Part shown: positions 1 through 8,907 of the stretch, piece by piece
How positions within the stretch are numbered: the first letter of the stretch is position 1
How the letters are laid out: each line of letters opens with the position of its first letter
Assembly (NCBI GenBank): GCA_016869765.1
Contig: VGES01000012.1
Span: forward strand, 17,026 to 81,025
Reading direction: 5' to 3'
Length of the DNA: 64,000 bases
Origin: Alphaproteobacteria bacterium
Lineage (GTDB): Bacteria; Pseudomonadota; Alphaproteobacteria; SHVP01
The notes under the pieces: model-generated
Seen by the model: only the letters and a program-made list of their open reading frames with translations
Databases searched by the model: none
Told to the model about the DNA's origin: nothing
Translations under genes and position numbers: made by a program

Positions 1-125
1 CCCATCAACTCCGCGATCTTCTGCGCGCGGTGGCGGCGTATGCCGCCGGCGGACGCCGGGCGCTGGAGAATCAGGCGCGTCGGGGAGGGGCCGCTGTCCA
101 AAACCTCCTCACGCAACTGAAATAG
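1..125 (+). CDS. C-terminal fragment of an unidentified protein (possibly MipZ-like)
   Basis: An open frame enters from the left edge (frame 3) and stops at the TAG at 123-125, 7 bases before the J-domain gene. Only about 40 residues are visible: a basic, Ala/Leu/Arg-rich helical tail containing [10 protein letters not shown] and ending NLLTQLK. In several alphaproteobacteria the gene before this J-domain protein is the division-plane ATPase mipZ, whose C-terminus has a similar helical 'xxQEVRDLL' segment. That identification is inference from context and weak similarity. The other two forward frames look less like protein. Confidence 0.4.
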   Translation, partial: HQLRDLLRAVAAYAAGGRRALENQARRGGAAVQNLLTQLK

Positions 126-132
126 GCGCGCC

Positions 133-849
133 ATGGTGTGGGTCGCGGCCGCCGCGGTCGGACTCGTCGCGCTCTACGCGGGCGCGAGATGGTTCGCGTC
201 AGCCGACCCGAAAACCCTGGTCCGTGCCCTGCGCTGGGTAGGTATCGGCGCCGCGGCGGTCGTCGTCGCGTTCTTGGCGATTCGCGGGGGTTGGGGCGCG
301 ATCCTGCCCTTGATGGTCGTCCTCCCGGCCCTGTGGCGGCGTTGGGGTCGCGGGCTGTTGACCGGGCGGCGGGGGAGCAACGCGGGAACCGCCGAGCCGA
401 CGGAAGGTCAACGTTCCGGGGTCCAGACCGACTCCCTCGAGATGACGCTCGATCACGACAGTGGGGCGATGGATGGCGTCATTCGCCGTGGGCGTTACAA
501 GGGCGACCGGCTGAGTGGCCTCAATTTCGCCGAATTGCTGGTGTTTCTAGACGACTGCCGGGCTTCGGATCCCGAGTCCGTTCCACTGGTCGAGACCTTC
601 CTCGACCGGGCCCATGGGACGGATTGGCGCGAGCGATCGGAGGCTCAGCAGCGGCCACAGGGGCCGTCGTCCGGGCCGATGACCAGGGAGGAAGCGCTTG
701 AGATCCTTGGGCTCGAACCGGGCGCCGGGCCGGAGGACATCCGGGCCGCTCACCGCCGCCTCATGCGAAAACTCCACCCGGATTCGGGAGGTTCCACCTA
801 CCTTGCCGCGCGGATCAACCAAGCCAAGGACGTCCTGCTCGGGTCTTAG
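133..849 (+). CDS. Membrane-anchored J-domain (DnaJ-like) protein
   Basis: A 238-residue protein with two hydrophobic N-terminal segments (about residues 2-20 and 36-66), a polar middle, and a C-terminal J domain from about residue 183 with the HPD motif at 215-217. This is the TIM14/DjlA-like layout: the J domain is tethered to the inner membrane and would stimulate the ATPase of a DnaK-type chaperone. There is no Gly/Phe-rich region or zinc finger, so it is not the canonical DnaJ. The gene lies 84 bases before galU on the same strand. The client protein is unknown. Confidence 0.85.
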   Translation: MVWVAAAAVGLVALYAGARWFASADPKTLVRALRWVGIGAAAVVVAFLAIRGGWGAILPLMVVLPALWRRWGRGLLTGRRGSNAGTAEPTEGQRSGVQTDSLEMTLDHDSGAMDGVIRRGRYKGDRLSGLNFAELLVFLDDCRASDPESVPLVETFLDRAHGTDWRERSEAQQRPQGPSSGPMTREEALEILGLEPGAGPEDIRAAHRRLMRKLHPDSGGSTYLAARINQAKDVLLGS

Positions 850-933
850 CGGTGCTTGCACCCGTTGGGGCCCCGTGGCATTACTCAGCCGCCCGCGCAA
901 GGGCCCATCTTCTCACCACCCCCTCTGAAGATC

Positions 934-1842
934 ATGCCCATTCGTGTCCGCAAGGCGGTTTTTCCCGTCGGTGGTCTCGGTACGCGGTTCCTTCCGGCCA
1001 CCAAGGCGATGCCGAAGGAAATGCTCCCGCTCGTCGACAAGCCGCTTATTCACCACGCCGTGGAAGAAGCCCGGGCGGCGGGAATCGAGGAGTTCATCTT
1101 TGTCACGGGTCGCGGCAAGTCGACGATCGAGGATCATTTCGATCAGTCCTATGAGCTCGAAGAACAGCTTTCAGCCAAGGGCAAGCAAGACATGCTCGAG
1201 GCCCTGCGCGCCTGGCTACCGACGCCGGGGAAAGTGGCGTACACCCGGCAACAGGAACCCTTGGGCCTTGGGCACGCCGTCTGGTGCGCCCGTCACCTCA
1301 TCGGGAACGAACCGTTCGCTGTGTTGCTGGCCGACGACGTCTTTCTCGGCCCATCACCGTGCCTGAAACAGATGACCGACGTCTTCGAGGGCCAGAGCAT
1401 GGTGGCCGTCGAGACGATCGACGACGAGTCGATCTCGAGCTACGGGGTGCTCAAGGTCGCAAAGCAAGTACGCCCCAGCCTCGTCCAGGTCTCGGGCCTG
1501 GTCGAAAAACCGCGTCGCGAAGAGGCGCCGTCGAATCTCGCGGTCGTCGGGCGCTATATCCTGACGCCCAAGGTCTTCGAGTTTCTCGACCGCAAGCAGC
1601 AGGGCGCCGGTGGGGAAATCCAGTTGACCGATGCCCTGTCCTGGCTCGCAGGGCTGGAGCCGTTCTATGGCGTCAAGATCGCCGGCGAGCGCTTCGACTG
1701 CGGCAGCAAGAGCGGTTACCTGCGGGCCAACATCGCGTTTGCCCTGGAGCGAGCCGATCTGCGCGATGATCTGATCGAGTATCTGTCGAACCTTTCAATC
1801 GAACGAAAACGCCGGGTAGCCGCGGGGGGCGCGGGCCGATGA
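934..1842 (+). CDS. galU: UTP--glucose-1-phosphate uridylyltransferase
   Basis: Makes UDP-glucose from UTP and glucose-1-phosphate for envelope and exopolysaccharide synthesis. The start chosen is ATG 934 (302 aa). It places the nucleotide-binding motif GLGTRFLPATKAMPKEMLP right after the first beta strand, as in the family. An upstream TTG at 856 would add 26 low-complexity residues and is rejected. Later conserved pieces are the substrate-binding GLVEKP and GGEIQLTD, and a C-terminal segment with FDCGSKSGYL. The gene overlaps ugd by 4 bases (ATGA), so the two are almost certainly co-translated and act consecutively. Confidence 0.96.
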   Translation: MPIRVRKAVFPVGGLGTRFLPATKAMPKEMLPLVDKPLIHHAVEEARAAGIEEFIFVTGRGKSTIEDHFDQSYELEEQLSAKGKQDMLEALRAWLPTPGKVAYTRQQEPLGLGHAVWCARHLIGNEPFAVLLADDVFLGPSPCLKQMTDVFEGQSMVAVETIDDESISSYGVLKVAKQVRPSLVQVSGLVEKPRREEAPSNLAVVGRYILTPKVFEFLDRKQQGAGGEIQLTDALSWLAGLEPFYGVKIAGERFDCGSKSGYLRANIAFALERADLRDDLIEYLSNLSIERKRRVAAGGAGR

Positions 1843-3161
1843 GGGTAGTGTTTGTCGGGGCCGGCTATGTCGGCCTCGTCTCGGGGACCTGTTTCGCCGA
1901 GATCGGCGCTGCGGTGACCTGTGTCGACAAGGATCAACGCAAAATCGAAGCGCTCTTGGCCGGGCGCATCCCGATCTACGAGCCGGGCCTCGAACAACTC
2001 GTAAAGCGCAACGTTGCCAACGGCCGACTCCGATTCGGGACGGATCTCGCCGCCGCCGTGAAGGGGGCCGAGATCGTGTTCATCGCGGTCGGTACGCCGA
2101 GTCGCGACGATGGGTCGGCCGACTTGGGCTACGTGTTGGCCGCCGCTGAGGAGATCGGTCGCGCCATGGACGGCCCGTTGATCGTCGTCACCAAGTCGAC
2201 CGTCCCGGTGGGGACGGGACGAAAGGTCGAGGCGATCCTGACCGCGGCCAAACCACGCCACACGTTCTATGTCGGCTCGGCGCCCGAGTTCCTGCGCGAA
2301 GGGAGTGCCGTGGCCGACTTCATGAATCCCGACCGGATCGTGGTCGGCAGCGACCATCCCGAGGCAATCGCCACGCTCCGACAGTTGCATGCGCCGCTGC
2401 TCAAGGGTGATCAGCAGTTCGTCGCCGCCAGCCTCGAGACGGCGGAACTCACCAAGTACGCAGCGAACGCGTTCCTGGCGACCAAGATCGGCTTCATCAA
2501 CGAGATCGCCGACCTCTGTGAAAAGGCCGGTGCCGATGTCGAGGCCGTCGCCCGTGGCATGGGCCTCGACCGCCGGATTGGGCGCTGGGGGCTGAGCGCG
2601 GGCCCGGGGTTCGGCGGTTCCTGTTTTCCCAAGGACACCCGGGCGCTCGCCTACACCGGCCGGGAATGGCAGAGCCCGTTTCATATCGTCGAAACCGTCA
2701 TCGAGATGAATGAGCGACGCAAGCAGTCGCTCGCCGACAAGGTCATTCGCGCCGTTGGCCCCAATGCGAGGGACGCGACCGTTGCGGTGCTCGGCGTGAC
2801 GTTCAAGGCCAACACCGATGACGTACGCGAAAGCGTCAGCGTCGATCTGATCCCTCAGCTCCAGGCCGCTGGCATCAAGATCCGGGCCTACGACCCCGAA
2901 GGAATGGCTCACGCGCAATCGATGTTGCCGGACGTCGAATGGTGCAGTGACACCTATGAGGCGCTGCATGGCGCCGACGCGGCCGTGATTCTTACCGAGT
3001 GGTCGCACTTTGGGCCCGAGGGCCTCGACCTAGCTCGCGCCAAGGCCGCTCTGAAGCGTCCAATTGTCGTCGACCTGCGCAACCTGCACGACCCGGAGCG
3101 CATGGCCCGCGCGGGCTTCCGTTACGACTCGGTCGGGCGCCGCACCGTTTCTCCGGCCTAA
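1839..3161 (+). CDS. ugd: UDP-glucose 6-dehydrogenase
   Basis: Oxidises UDP-glucose to UDP-glucuronate with two NAD+. The 440-residue protein has the N-terminal Rossmann motif GAGYVG at 7-12, a conserved TAELTKYAANAF segment near 201-212, and the catalytic cysteine C262 in GPGFGGSCFPKD. The C-terminal UDP-binding domain follows (TFKANTDDVRES). The length is normal for the family. Its ATG overlaps the galU stop, so the product of GalU feeds directly into this enzyme. UDP-glucuronate is a common precursor for capsules and surface glycans such as that suspected at 45-63 kb. Confidence 0.96.
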   Translation: MRVVFVGAGYVGLVSGTCFAEIGAAVTCVDKDQRKIEALLAGRIPIYEPGLEQLVKRNVANGRLRFGTDLAAAVKGAEIVFIAVGTPSRDDGSADLGYVLAAAEEIGRAMDGPLIVVTKSTVPVGTGRKVEAILTAAKPRHTFYVGSAPEFLREGSAVADFMNPDRIVVGSDHPEAIATLRQLHAPLLKGDQQFVAASLETAELTKYAANAFLATKIGFINEIADLCEKAGADVEAVARGMGLDRRIGRWGLSAGPGFGGSCFPKDTRALAYTGREWQSPFHIVETVIEMNERRKQSLADKVIRAVGPNARDATVAVLGVTFKANTDDVRESVSVDLIPQLQAAGIKIRAYDPEGMAHAQSMLPDVEWCSDTYEALHGADAAVILTEWSHFGPEGLDLARAKAALKRPIVVDLRNLHDPERMARAGFRYDSVGRRTVSPA

Positions 3162-3172
3162 TTCGACCGGCC

Positions 3173-4540
3173 GTGCATCGTTTTCATCCGAGTATTCTGC
3201 GCGCCTACGACATTCGGGGCGTGGTGGGCGAGACCCTTGGCGAGGCCGATGCGCGGGCCGTGGGCCAGGCGTTCGGTACCCTGGTGGTCGAACGTGGTGG
3301 CCGTAGCGTCTGCGTCGGCTACGACGGGCGATTGTCCTCGCCGGCGCTCGAGGCGGCCCTGGTCGAAGGGTTACGGTCGACCGGCCTTCGGATTCGTCGT
3401 GTCGGCTTGGGGCCGACGCCGATGCTCTATTTCAGCGTCCATCATCTCGACGCTGATGGTGGCATCATGGTGACGGGTTCTCACAACCCGCCCACCCACA
3501 ACGGCTTCAAGATGGTCCTCGGCCGAGGCCCGTTCTTCGGCGAAGACATCCTGGCGATGGCGCGGCGTTTCGAAGCTGGACACGTCGCGCACGGCACGGG
3601 CTCGGACGATCGCGTCGCGGTCGCCGATGAGTACGTCGCTCGGCTGCTCGCGGGGCTCGATCCGGCCTCGGTGTCGGCGGCCTGGGACGCCGGCAATGGT
3701 GCGGCGGGGGCCGTGCTCGAACGCGTAACCCGTGGGCTGCCCGGAAAGCACGTCCTGCTCAACGAGCGTGTCGACGGCACGTTTCCCGCCCACCACCCCG
3801 ATCCGACCGTCGAGGCGAACCTCAGCCAATTGCGTGCCGCGGTCGCTGCCCAACGTTGTGACCTCGGCGTCGCGTTCGACGGCGATGGCGATCGTGTCGG
3901 AATCATCGATGGACGGGGACGCGTCGTTTGGGGTGACCAATTGTTGGCCCTTCTCGCCCGCGAGGTGCTCGCCCACCAGCCGGGCGCGACGATCATCGGC
4001 GACGTGAAGTGCAGCACCGTGTTCTTCGACGAGATTCGGCGTCTCGGTGGCCAACCGATCCTGTGGATGGCGGGCCATTCGTTGGTCAAGAGCAAGATGA
4101 AAGAGACCCATGCACCGCTCGCCGGCGAAATGAGCGCCCATATCTTTTTCGCCGATCGCTACTACGGCTATGACGACGCGCTCTACGCCGCGTTGCGCAC
4201 GCTCCAGCTGCTCAAGTTCACGGGCAAGAGCATGGCCCAACTGCTCGATGAGCTGCCGGTCATGGTGAACACGCCAGAGTTCCGCTTCGACTGCCCCGAG
4301 GACCGCAAATTCGCCGTCGTGGACGAGGTGCGCGAGCGCCTGATGGCCGCCAAGGCCGACGTGTTGGCCATCGATGGGGTCCGCGTCACGACGCCGGACG
4401 GTTGGTGGCTACTGCGAGCCTCGAACACCCAGGCGGCCTTGACGGCCCGTTGCGAAGCTCGCGATCAACGCAGACTGGCCACGCTCAAGGGCCAACTCCT
4501 CGCTCAGCTCGCCGCGAGCGGGGTCGACGCTCCGATCTAA
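3173..4540 (+). CDS. Phosphomannomutase/phosphoglucomutase (AlgC/ManB type)
   Basis: Interconverts hexose-6-phosphate and hexose-1-phosphate, supplying glucose-1-P to GalU and mannose-1-P for GDP-mannose. The frame opens far upstream, but family alignment places the N-terminus at GTG 3173, whose product begins VHRFHPSILRAYDIRG (455 aa). The phosphoserine loop is TGSHNPPTHNGFK with S103. The metal-binding loop is DGDGDR at 236-241. The sugar-binding GEMSAHIFF motif and the C-terminal phosphate-binding loop (RASNTQAALT) are present. It lies 11 bases after ugd in the same operon. It resembles the bifunctional alphaproteobacterial PMM/PGM rather than GlmM, but substrate preference cannot be read from the sequence. 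Confidence 0.92.
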   Translation: MHRFHPSILRAYDIRGVVGETLGEADARAVGQAFGTLVVERGGRSVCVGYDGRLSSPALEAALVEGLRSTGLRIRRVGLGPTPMLYFSVHHLDADGGIMVTGSHNPPTHNGFKMVLGRGPFFGEDILAMARRFEAGHVAHGTGSDDRVAVADEYVARLLAGLDPASVSAAWDAGNGAAGAVLERVTRGLPGKHVLLNERVDGTFPAHHPDPTVEANLSQLRAAVAAQRCDLGVAFDGDGDRVGIIDGRGRVVWGDQLLALLAREVLAHQPGATIIGDVKCSTVFFDEIRRLGGQPILWMAGHSLVKSKMKETHAPLAGEMSAHIFFADRYYGYDDALYAALRTLQLLKFTGKSMAQLLDELPVMVNTPEFRFDCPEDRKFAVVDEVRERLMAAKADVLAIDGVRVTTPDGWWLLRASNTQAALTARCEARDQRRLATLKGQLLAQLAASGVDAPI

Positions 4541-4544
4541 TTCG

Positions 4545-5714
4545 CTACTTGCGCGCAGTGTAGAAGAACCAGTTGGCCCGCGTCTTCGCGTCGGGTTTTT
4601 CGACGTTGTAGACGCGCCCGCCGTCGCCGGCTTCCATCGTTTCGGCGACCCGGTCGCGTTTGAAGCCGGCGTCGACGGCGATCTGCGTGAGGTCGAGATC
4701 GTGCAGCGTGCCCCAGAACGGCTCGTTGTTGCCGAAGGTATCCCAGTCCCGCATGAACTGATCGAATGGCTCCATGCCGTGGTATTGCGGCTGTTCGACG
4801 TGGATCATCACGCCGCCCGGCTTCAGGACGCGATGAATCTCGCGCACGATGTTGTGGAGACTGCTCGTCGAAAGTTCGTGCATGACGGCGCCCGACGTGA
4901 CGAAGTCGAAGGTGTTGTCGGCGAACCTCAACCGCTCGGCGTCCTGTTGAGCGAACTTCACGGACTTTCCCCAAGACTCCGCTCGGGCGAAGGCATAGCG
5001 CAGGCACGGGGCCGACACGTCGATCGCGTGAACTTCGGCGGCGGGGAACGCATCGCATAACGGTAGCGTCGAGTGGCCGACGGCACAGCCGATGTCGAGA
5101 ATCTTGCCGCGCCGGAACCGTGGGTGGCTGCGCTTGATGTAGGCGGCGATCGTTCGTCCGATCCCGTCGACATGGGGGCCAAGGAATCCCTGCGTGATCG
5201 AATAGACGCCGCGATCGTAGATCGCCCCGGCGTAGACGTCGTTCGAGCCAACCTCTCCAGTGTAGCCGCCCGGCATGCAGTGGATATCGACCGCGGTGAT
5301 GTAACGCGGCATCGCGATGGTCGGGTCGAGGGTCAGCGAACTCTTGGTCGTCGGGCGCGCGAGGTAGTTCGACGCTCGCTGCTGCAGCGCTGGGAAACCC
5401 CGATTGAGGCCGGTTTGTGCCGCCGTCCACATCAGCTCCTGCGTCGTGCGGCGCAACGCACTCCACATCTGGTGATAGGGGTCGCGTCGCATGGCGCCAC
5501 GGACTTCCTGGCGGTTCGACGGACGACGCCCACGTTCGCGTTGGAACGAGGGCAGCACGCGCGTGCGATAGACCTCTTTGTTCCCCGGCATCAGGTTGGC
5601 GAACACCTGAAAGTGCATCGCTTGGGCGAAGTTTTCGTGGGCGATTTCGTCGTGGTTCGCCGCCAGCGAAACGCCGTGGGCGGCGAGGCGATTGAAACTG
5701 TTGGGACCGAGCAT
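4545..5714 (-). CDS. Class I SAM-dependent methyltransferase with unusual N-terminal domain (copy A)
   Basis: A 389-residue protein. The C-terminal half is a Rossmann methyltransferase: motif I ILDIGCAVGHST at 205-216, the acidic end of beta 2 in HAIDVSAPCLRYA, and the post-II segment RVLKPGGVMIH. The first 200 residues are not a standard methyltransferase part and include QELMW, RYITAVDIHCMPGGY and DDVYAGA-like pieces. The same N-terminal domain recurs in the copy at 21247-22386, so the two genes are paralogues. The start ATG 5714 follows a clear GGAGGTG site. It is convergent with the phosphomannomutase (4-base gap). The substrate is unknown. Confidence 0.8.
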   Translation of the reverse strand: MLGPNSFNRLAAHGVSLAANHDEIAHENFAQAMHFQVFANLMPGNKEVYRTRVLPSFQRERGRRPSNRQEVRGAMRRDPYHQMWSALRRTTQELMWTAAQTGLNRGFPALQQRASNYLARPTTKSSLTLDPTIAMPRYITAVDIHCMPGGYTGEVGSNDVYAGAIYDRGVYSITQGFLGPHVDGIGRTIAAYIKRSHPRFRRGKILDIGCAVGHSTLPLCDAFPAAEVHAIDVSAPCLRYAFARAESWGKSVKFAQQDAERLRFADNTFDFVTSGAVMHELSTSSLHNIVREIHRVLKPGGVMIHVEQPQYHGMEPFDQFMRDWDTFGNNEPFWGTLHDLDLTQIAVDAGFKRDRVAETMEAGDGGRVYNVEKPDAKTRANWFFYTARK

Positions 5715-5742
5715 GGCGTCACCTCCGGGAAGGGCGACGCCC

Positions 5743-5748
5743 AGTATA
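5743..5748 (-). promoter_or_regulatory. Candidate -10 element upstream of methyltransferase copy A
   Basis: The minus strand reads TATACT about 29 bases before the ATG at 5714, in the 50-base gap after the carboxypeptidase gene. Copy B (start 22386) has the same hexamer upstream. No good -35 hexamer is visible, so this is tentative. Confidence 0.3.
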
Positions 5749-5764
5749 GCGGATCACGCCGGGA

Positions 5765-7012
5765 TCAGCCGCGGGCGTTCTCCAGGTTGATCGCCATGCA
5801 TCCGATGCGCTGGCGCTCCAACGAACGACAGGCGGCCTGGGCATTGCTCTCGCTCAGGCCGTTCAGACGGGCGCGGTAGAGCACCTTGCCACGATTCTTG
5901 ACCGTGTCGACCGATGGTTCGGCGCCATTGACGTGGTTGGAGGCGATCTTCGTCACCTTGCCGATCTGAGCGTGGGCGAGGTCGGCGGCATTGTAGGCCC
6001 CGACCTGAATGGCCCAGCGGCTTTCGTTCTTCTGGGGTGCCTTTCGGGTCTGGCGCGGCGCGGGGATGGTCGTGCTGGCCGCCTCGCGGCGCGGCGTCGG
6101 ATTGGCGGCGGGGGTAGGGCCCGAGGCCACTTGGTAGCGCACCGGCGTCGCTTTGCGATCGAAGCGGGTCGGCACGTAGGTGATGTTGGTTCGCATGGCC
6201 GAACGGGTGCGCGCGATCTCGAAGGCTTCGTCGAACAGGGATTCGACGTGGCGGTCGCGGGCGAGCGCGCTGTCACCACCGAACATCACGCCGACGAGGC
6301 GCCGGCCGGATCGCTCGACCGAGGTCACGACGTTGAAGCCCGAGGCTTGGATGAAGCCCGTTTTCATGCCGTCGGTGCCCGCAAGAGAGTCGAGAAGGCG
6401 GTTGTGGGTGGTGAACACCTGGCCGCGGAACGTGAAGGTTCGGGCTGAGAAATAGGGATAGTACTTCGGGTGATCACGCAGCAGCGCCATGCCGAGCCGC
6501 ACCATGTCACGCGCGGTCGTGGTCTGCGCCGGATCCGGCAGTCCGCTAGCGTTGCGGAAATAGGTCTGGCGCATCCCCAAGCTGCGGGCGCGGTCGGTCA
6601 TGAGGTCGGCGAAATCCCGTTCATCGCGCCCGATGGCCTCCGCCAAGACCACGGCGGCATCGTTTGCCGATTTGGTGATCACGCCGTAGATCGCGTCCTC
6701 GACGGTGATGGTCGATCCCGCCCTGAGGTCGAGCTTGGATGGCGCCTGGTTGGCGGCCTCCCGCGACACGGGGAGCGACTGCTGGAGTCGCAGTTGACCG
6801 TTCTGCAATGCTTCGAACACGAGGTACAGCGTCATGAGCTTGGCGAGCGAAGCAGGATGGCGGACTTCGTCCGCGTCCTCGCTGATCAGGTCTCGACCGG
6901 TCGCCGCGTCGACCACCAATGCCGAATAGCGGGCCTCTGCCGACATCGGCGCCAGCGCCCCGAACGCAAGAAACAACGCGAGTACCCAGTACCGGACGCG
7001 GTCTACCGACAT
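5765..7012 (-). CDS. D-alanyl-D-alanine carboxypeptidase with C-terminal SPOR domain
   Basis: Penicillin-binding protein of the PBP5/6 (peptidase S11) family that trims the terminal D-Ala of peptidoglycan pentapeptides in the periplasm. Starting from ATG 7012 (415 aa) gives a good signal peptide (residues 1-28, cut near AEA|RYS). The catalytic triad motifs are all present: SLAK at 55-58, SAN at 115-117 and KTG at 217-219. A Pro/Ala-rich linker leads to a SPOR domain (about 335-410), which in other proteins binds denuded glycan strands at the division site. Upstream in-frame ATGs would add 32 residues before the signal peptide and are less likely. Confidence 0.93.
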   Translation of the reverse strand: MSVDRVRYWVLALFLAFGALAPMSAEARYSALVVDAATGRDLISEDADEVRHPASLAKLMTLYLVFEALQNGQLRLQQSLPVSREAANQAPSKLDLRAGSTITVEDAIYGVITKSANDAAVVLAEAIGRDERDFADLMTDRARSLGMRQTYFRNASGLPDPAQTTTARDMVRLGMALLRDHPKYYPYFSARTFTFRGQVFTTHNRLLDSLAGTDGMKTGFIQASGFNVVTSVERSGRRLVGVMFGGDSALARDRHVESLFDEAFEIARTRSAMRTNITYVPTRFDRKATPVRYQVASGPTPAANPTPRREAASTTIPAPRQTRKAPQKNESRWAIQVGAYNAADLAHAQIGKVTKIASNHVNGAEPSVDTVKNRGKVLYRARLNGLSESNAQAACRSLERQRIGCMAINLENARG

Positions 7013-7172
7013 CGCCGAACTACCCCTGTCGCGTGCTCGTCGCCACAAATAAGGCACAAATGTTAATGTTCGGTCGAATCGCTGTCTACCCATCGATTTC
7101 AAGAGCATGCGCCGGGTCCCTTAAAGGACAGGTTAGGCTCGACCCCGCGCTTCGGGCTTCTGCCGAGCCGTT

Positions 7173-7187
7173 TTTGCTGCACTGCAA
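7173..7187. promoter_or_regulatory. Left arm of 15-bp inverted repeat: candidate PhaR-type operator
   Basis: The sequence TTTGCTGCACTGCAA is a perfect inverted copy of 7232-7246. It ends 8 bases before the -35 hexamer of the phasin promoter. PhaR repressors of polyhydroxyalkanoate granule genes are known to bind TGC/GCA-rich sites, so a PhaR operator is the natural guess. The repressor gene itself is not in this window. Confidence 0.55.
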
Positions 7188-7195
7188 AAAAGTCC

Positions 7196-7224
7196 TTGAC
7201 GACCAGCACAGGCGGCCCTATTGA
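7196..7224 (+). promoter_or_regulatory. Sigma-70-type promoter of the phasin gene
   Basis: A -35 element TTGACG (7196-7201) and a -10 element TATTGA (7219-7224) are separated by exactly 17 bases. The predicted transcription start is near 7231, at the edge of the right-hand operator arm. This is one of the best housekeeping-type promoters in the window. Confidence 0.65.
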
Positions 7225-7231
7225 GCCGATA

Positions 7232-7246
7232 TTGCAGTGCAGCAAA
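7232..7246. promoter_or_regulatory. Right arm of 15-bp inverted repeat: candidate PhaR-type operator
   Basis: The sequence TTGCAGTGCAGCAAA is the exact reverse complement of 7173-7187. It covers the predicted start of transcription of the phasin gene. The centres of the two arms are 59 bases apart and bracket the whole promoter, a layout suited to steric repression or looping. Confidence 0.55.
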
Positions 7247-7286
7247 TGGTTGCTGCGGCGCGAAACGAGCCCTTGAGGAGCCCGGA

Positions 7287-7814
7287 ATGACCAAGAAGGT
7301 CCACGAGTCGGTTGGTGCGGACAAGTTCTCGTCCGAAGCGTTTGATGCCGCCGTGAAGGCTGGCAAGGACGGCGTGGAGATGTTCGTCCGCGAAGGAACG
7401 GATGCCGTGAACAAGGGCTTCCAGAAGGTCGCCTCGCTCGCCCAGGGGGCGAACGAGACGATGGCCAAGCGCTACGACGAGTTCGCCTCGTTCGGTCGCA
7501 CGGGCATCGAGGCCAGCACCACGGCCGCGGACGCGTTCGTCAAACACGTCGAGGCGGTCAACGCCCAGGTCGCCGACTTCTCGCATAAGAACCTCGCCGA
7601 CACGATGAGCGCGGCGCAGTCGATCCTGTCGGCCAAGACGCCCCAGGAAGCGGCCCAGCTTCAGATCGAGTTCGTGCAGGCCGGCATCAGCCGATGGATC
7701 GACCAGAGCACCAAGTTCTCGGAGTTGTCGATCAAAGCCGCGAACGAGACCTTTGCCCCGCTCAATGGACAGATCGCCAAGTTCGTCGAGCGTTTCGCCC
7801 GACCGATCGTCTAA
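7287..7814 (+). CDS. Phasin family protein
   Basis: A small (175 aa), Ala-rich, helical protein without cysteine or membrane segments. It contains the phasin signature of repeated amphipathic helices (FASFGRTGIEASTTAADAF, followed by a segment with TPQEAAQLQIEF). Phasins coat polyhydroxyalkanoate granules in the cytoplasm and control their number and size. The start ATG 7287 has a GAGGAG site; the 22 in-frame codons before it lie in the leader. It is a single-gene unit with its own promoter, a flanking operator pair and a terminator at 7866-7901, which implies PHA storage in this organism. Confidence 0.88.
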   Translation: MTKKVHESVGADKFSSEAFDAAVKAGKDGVEMFVREGTDAVNKGFQKVASLAQGANETMAKRYDEFASFGRTGIEASTTAADAFVKHVEAVNAQVADFSHKNLADTMSAAQSILSAKTPQEAAQLQIEFVQAGISRWIDQSTKFSELSIKAANETFAPLNGQIAKFVERFARPIV

Positions 7815-7865
7815 TCGAATCACCAGGGCGACCGCCCGACAGTAACGGGCGATCGCCCCTCCCCG

Positions 7866-7901
7866 GAAACCCGGTCCCCCAGGGCCGGGTTTCTCCTTTT
7901 T
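7866..7901 (+). terminator. Rho-independent terminator after the phasin gene
   Basis: A 9-bp perfect stem (GAAACCCGG at 7866-7874 with CCGGGTTTC at 7885-7893) and a 10-base loop are followed by TCCTTTTT. It lies 52 bases past the phasin stop and 35 bases before the next gene. Confidence 0.8.
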
Positions 7902-7935
7902 CGCGGCCGGCGTTGGCGCCTATCATCCGGCGCCC

Positions 7936-8907
7936 ATGATCGTCCCGGCGGTTCACTCGGTGTTGGAGGCGGCGGCGCTCGCGGCCGAACTCGAACGTCG
8001 GTATGAGCTCGGGCGACCGCTCGGCTGCCAATTGCTATACCGCGGCATGAACGACGTCTTTGCGGTCTGGACGCCGGAGGCGCGTTACGCCGTGCGCACC
8101 TGGCGGGCCGGCTGGCGATCGATCGACGATGTCGCTTACGAGATGGCGTTCCTTCGGTTTCTCGATGGTGCCGGGGTGCACGTGGCACCGGGCATCCCGG
8201 CCCGCGACGGCTCGCTGTTCTTCGTGGCCGAGGCACCCGAGGGGCTGCGACCCGTGGCGGTTTTCCGGTGGGCGGGGGGGCAGAAACTCGGAGCCGCTCC
8301 GAACGCAGAGGACGCTCGCCGCGTCGGCCGGGCGTTCGCCCTCATGCACCGCGCGGCGACCGCCTTTCAGTCACCGCATCGGCGCCGGACCAATCCGCCC
8401 CAGGCGCTGCGAGAAAATGTTCCGACGTTCCTGCGTATGGTCGAGGAGCGGCCGCAAGACGGTCCGTTCTATCGCGAGGCGACCGAGAGGATCGCAACGG
8501 CGCTCGAGCGGATCGACCCAGCGGAGGTTCCCTTCGGGCCCAATCATGGCGACTTTCACTGCAACAACGTGCATATCGACGGCGGCGGGCTGACGCTGCT
8601 CGATTTCGACAACAGCGGCGAGGACTTTTTCGCCCAGGACGTCGCCTGCTATCTCTGGGCCAATCACTACATCGGCCTTCCCGATTGGCTGTCGACGGCA
8701 TTTGTGGCGGGATACGAGAGCATCCGGCCGCTCACGCCGCGAGAACACGAATTGATGCCGCTGTTCGTGCTCGCCAAGGAGTTCCGCCTGATCAGCACCT
8801 TTTCCCGGCATGTCAACGCCATCGGGCGCGGTTTCATGCGTCGCGACTTCGCATGGTTCGCAGACTCGATCCGTCGGCGCATGGGGGAAGCGGGGCTGCT
8901 CTACTAG
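7936..8907 (+). CDS. APH-family phosphotransferase / SrkA (YihE)-like kinase
   Basis: A 323-residue protein with the aminoglycoside-phosphotransferase fold. The catalytic loop is H204-G-D206-F-H208-C-N-N211 and the metal-binding motif is LLDFDN with D223 and D225. Length, the N-terminal half and the loop resemble SrkA (YihE), a stress-response Ser/Thr protein kinase, but homoserine and choline kinases share these motifs and the substrate is not decidable by eye. The ATG at 7936 is the first in frame after the phasin terminator. Its last 4 bases overlap the stop of the converging M24 peptidase gene. Confidence 0.75.
   Translation: MIVPAVHSVLEAAALAAELERRYELGRPLGCQLLYRGMNDVFAVWTPEARYAVRTWRAGWRSIDDVAYEMAFLRFLDGAGVHVAPGIPARDGSLFFVAEAPEGLRPVAVFRWAGGQKLGAAPNAEDARRVGRAFALMHRAATAFQSPHRRRTNPPQALRENVPTFLRMVEERPQDGPFYREATERIATALERIDPAEVPFGPNHGDFHCNNVHIDGGGLTLLDFDNSGEDFFAQDVACYLWANHYIGLPDWLSTAFVAGYESIRPLTPREHELMPLFVLAKEFRLISTFSRHVNAIGRGFMRRDFAWFADSIRRRMGEAGLLY

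Noticed and set aside
1716..3008. Minus-strand open frame opposite ugd
   Set aside because: No motifs; ugd has all catalytic residues on the other strand.
7120..7137. TTAA and TTAG spaced like a CtrA box upstream of the carboxypeptidase gene
   Set aside because: The second half-site is off by one position from TTAA-N7-TTAA; not convincing.
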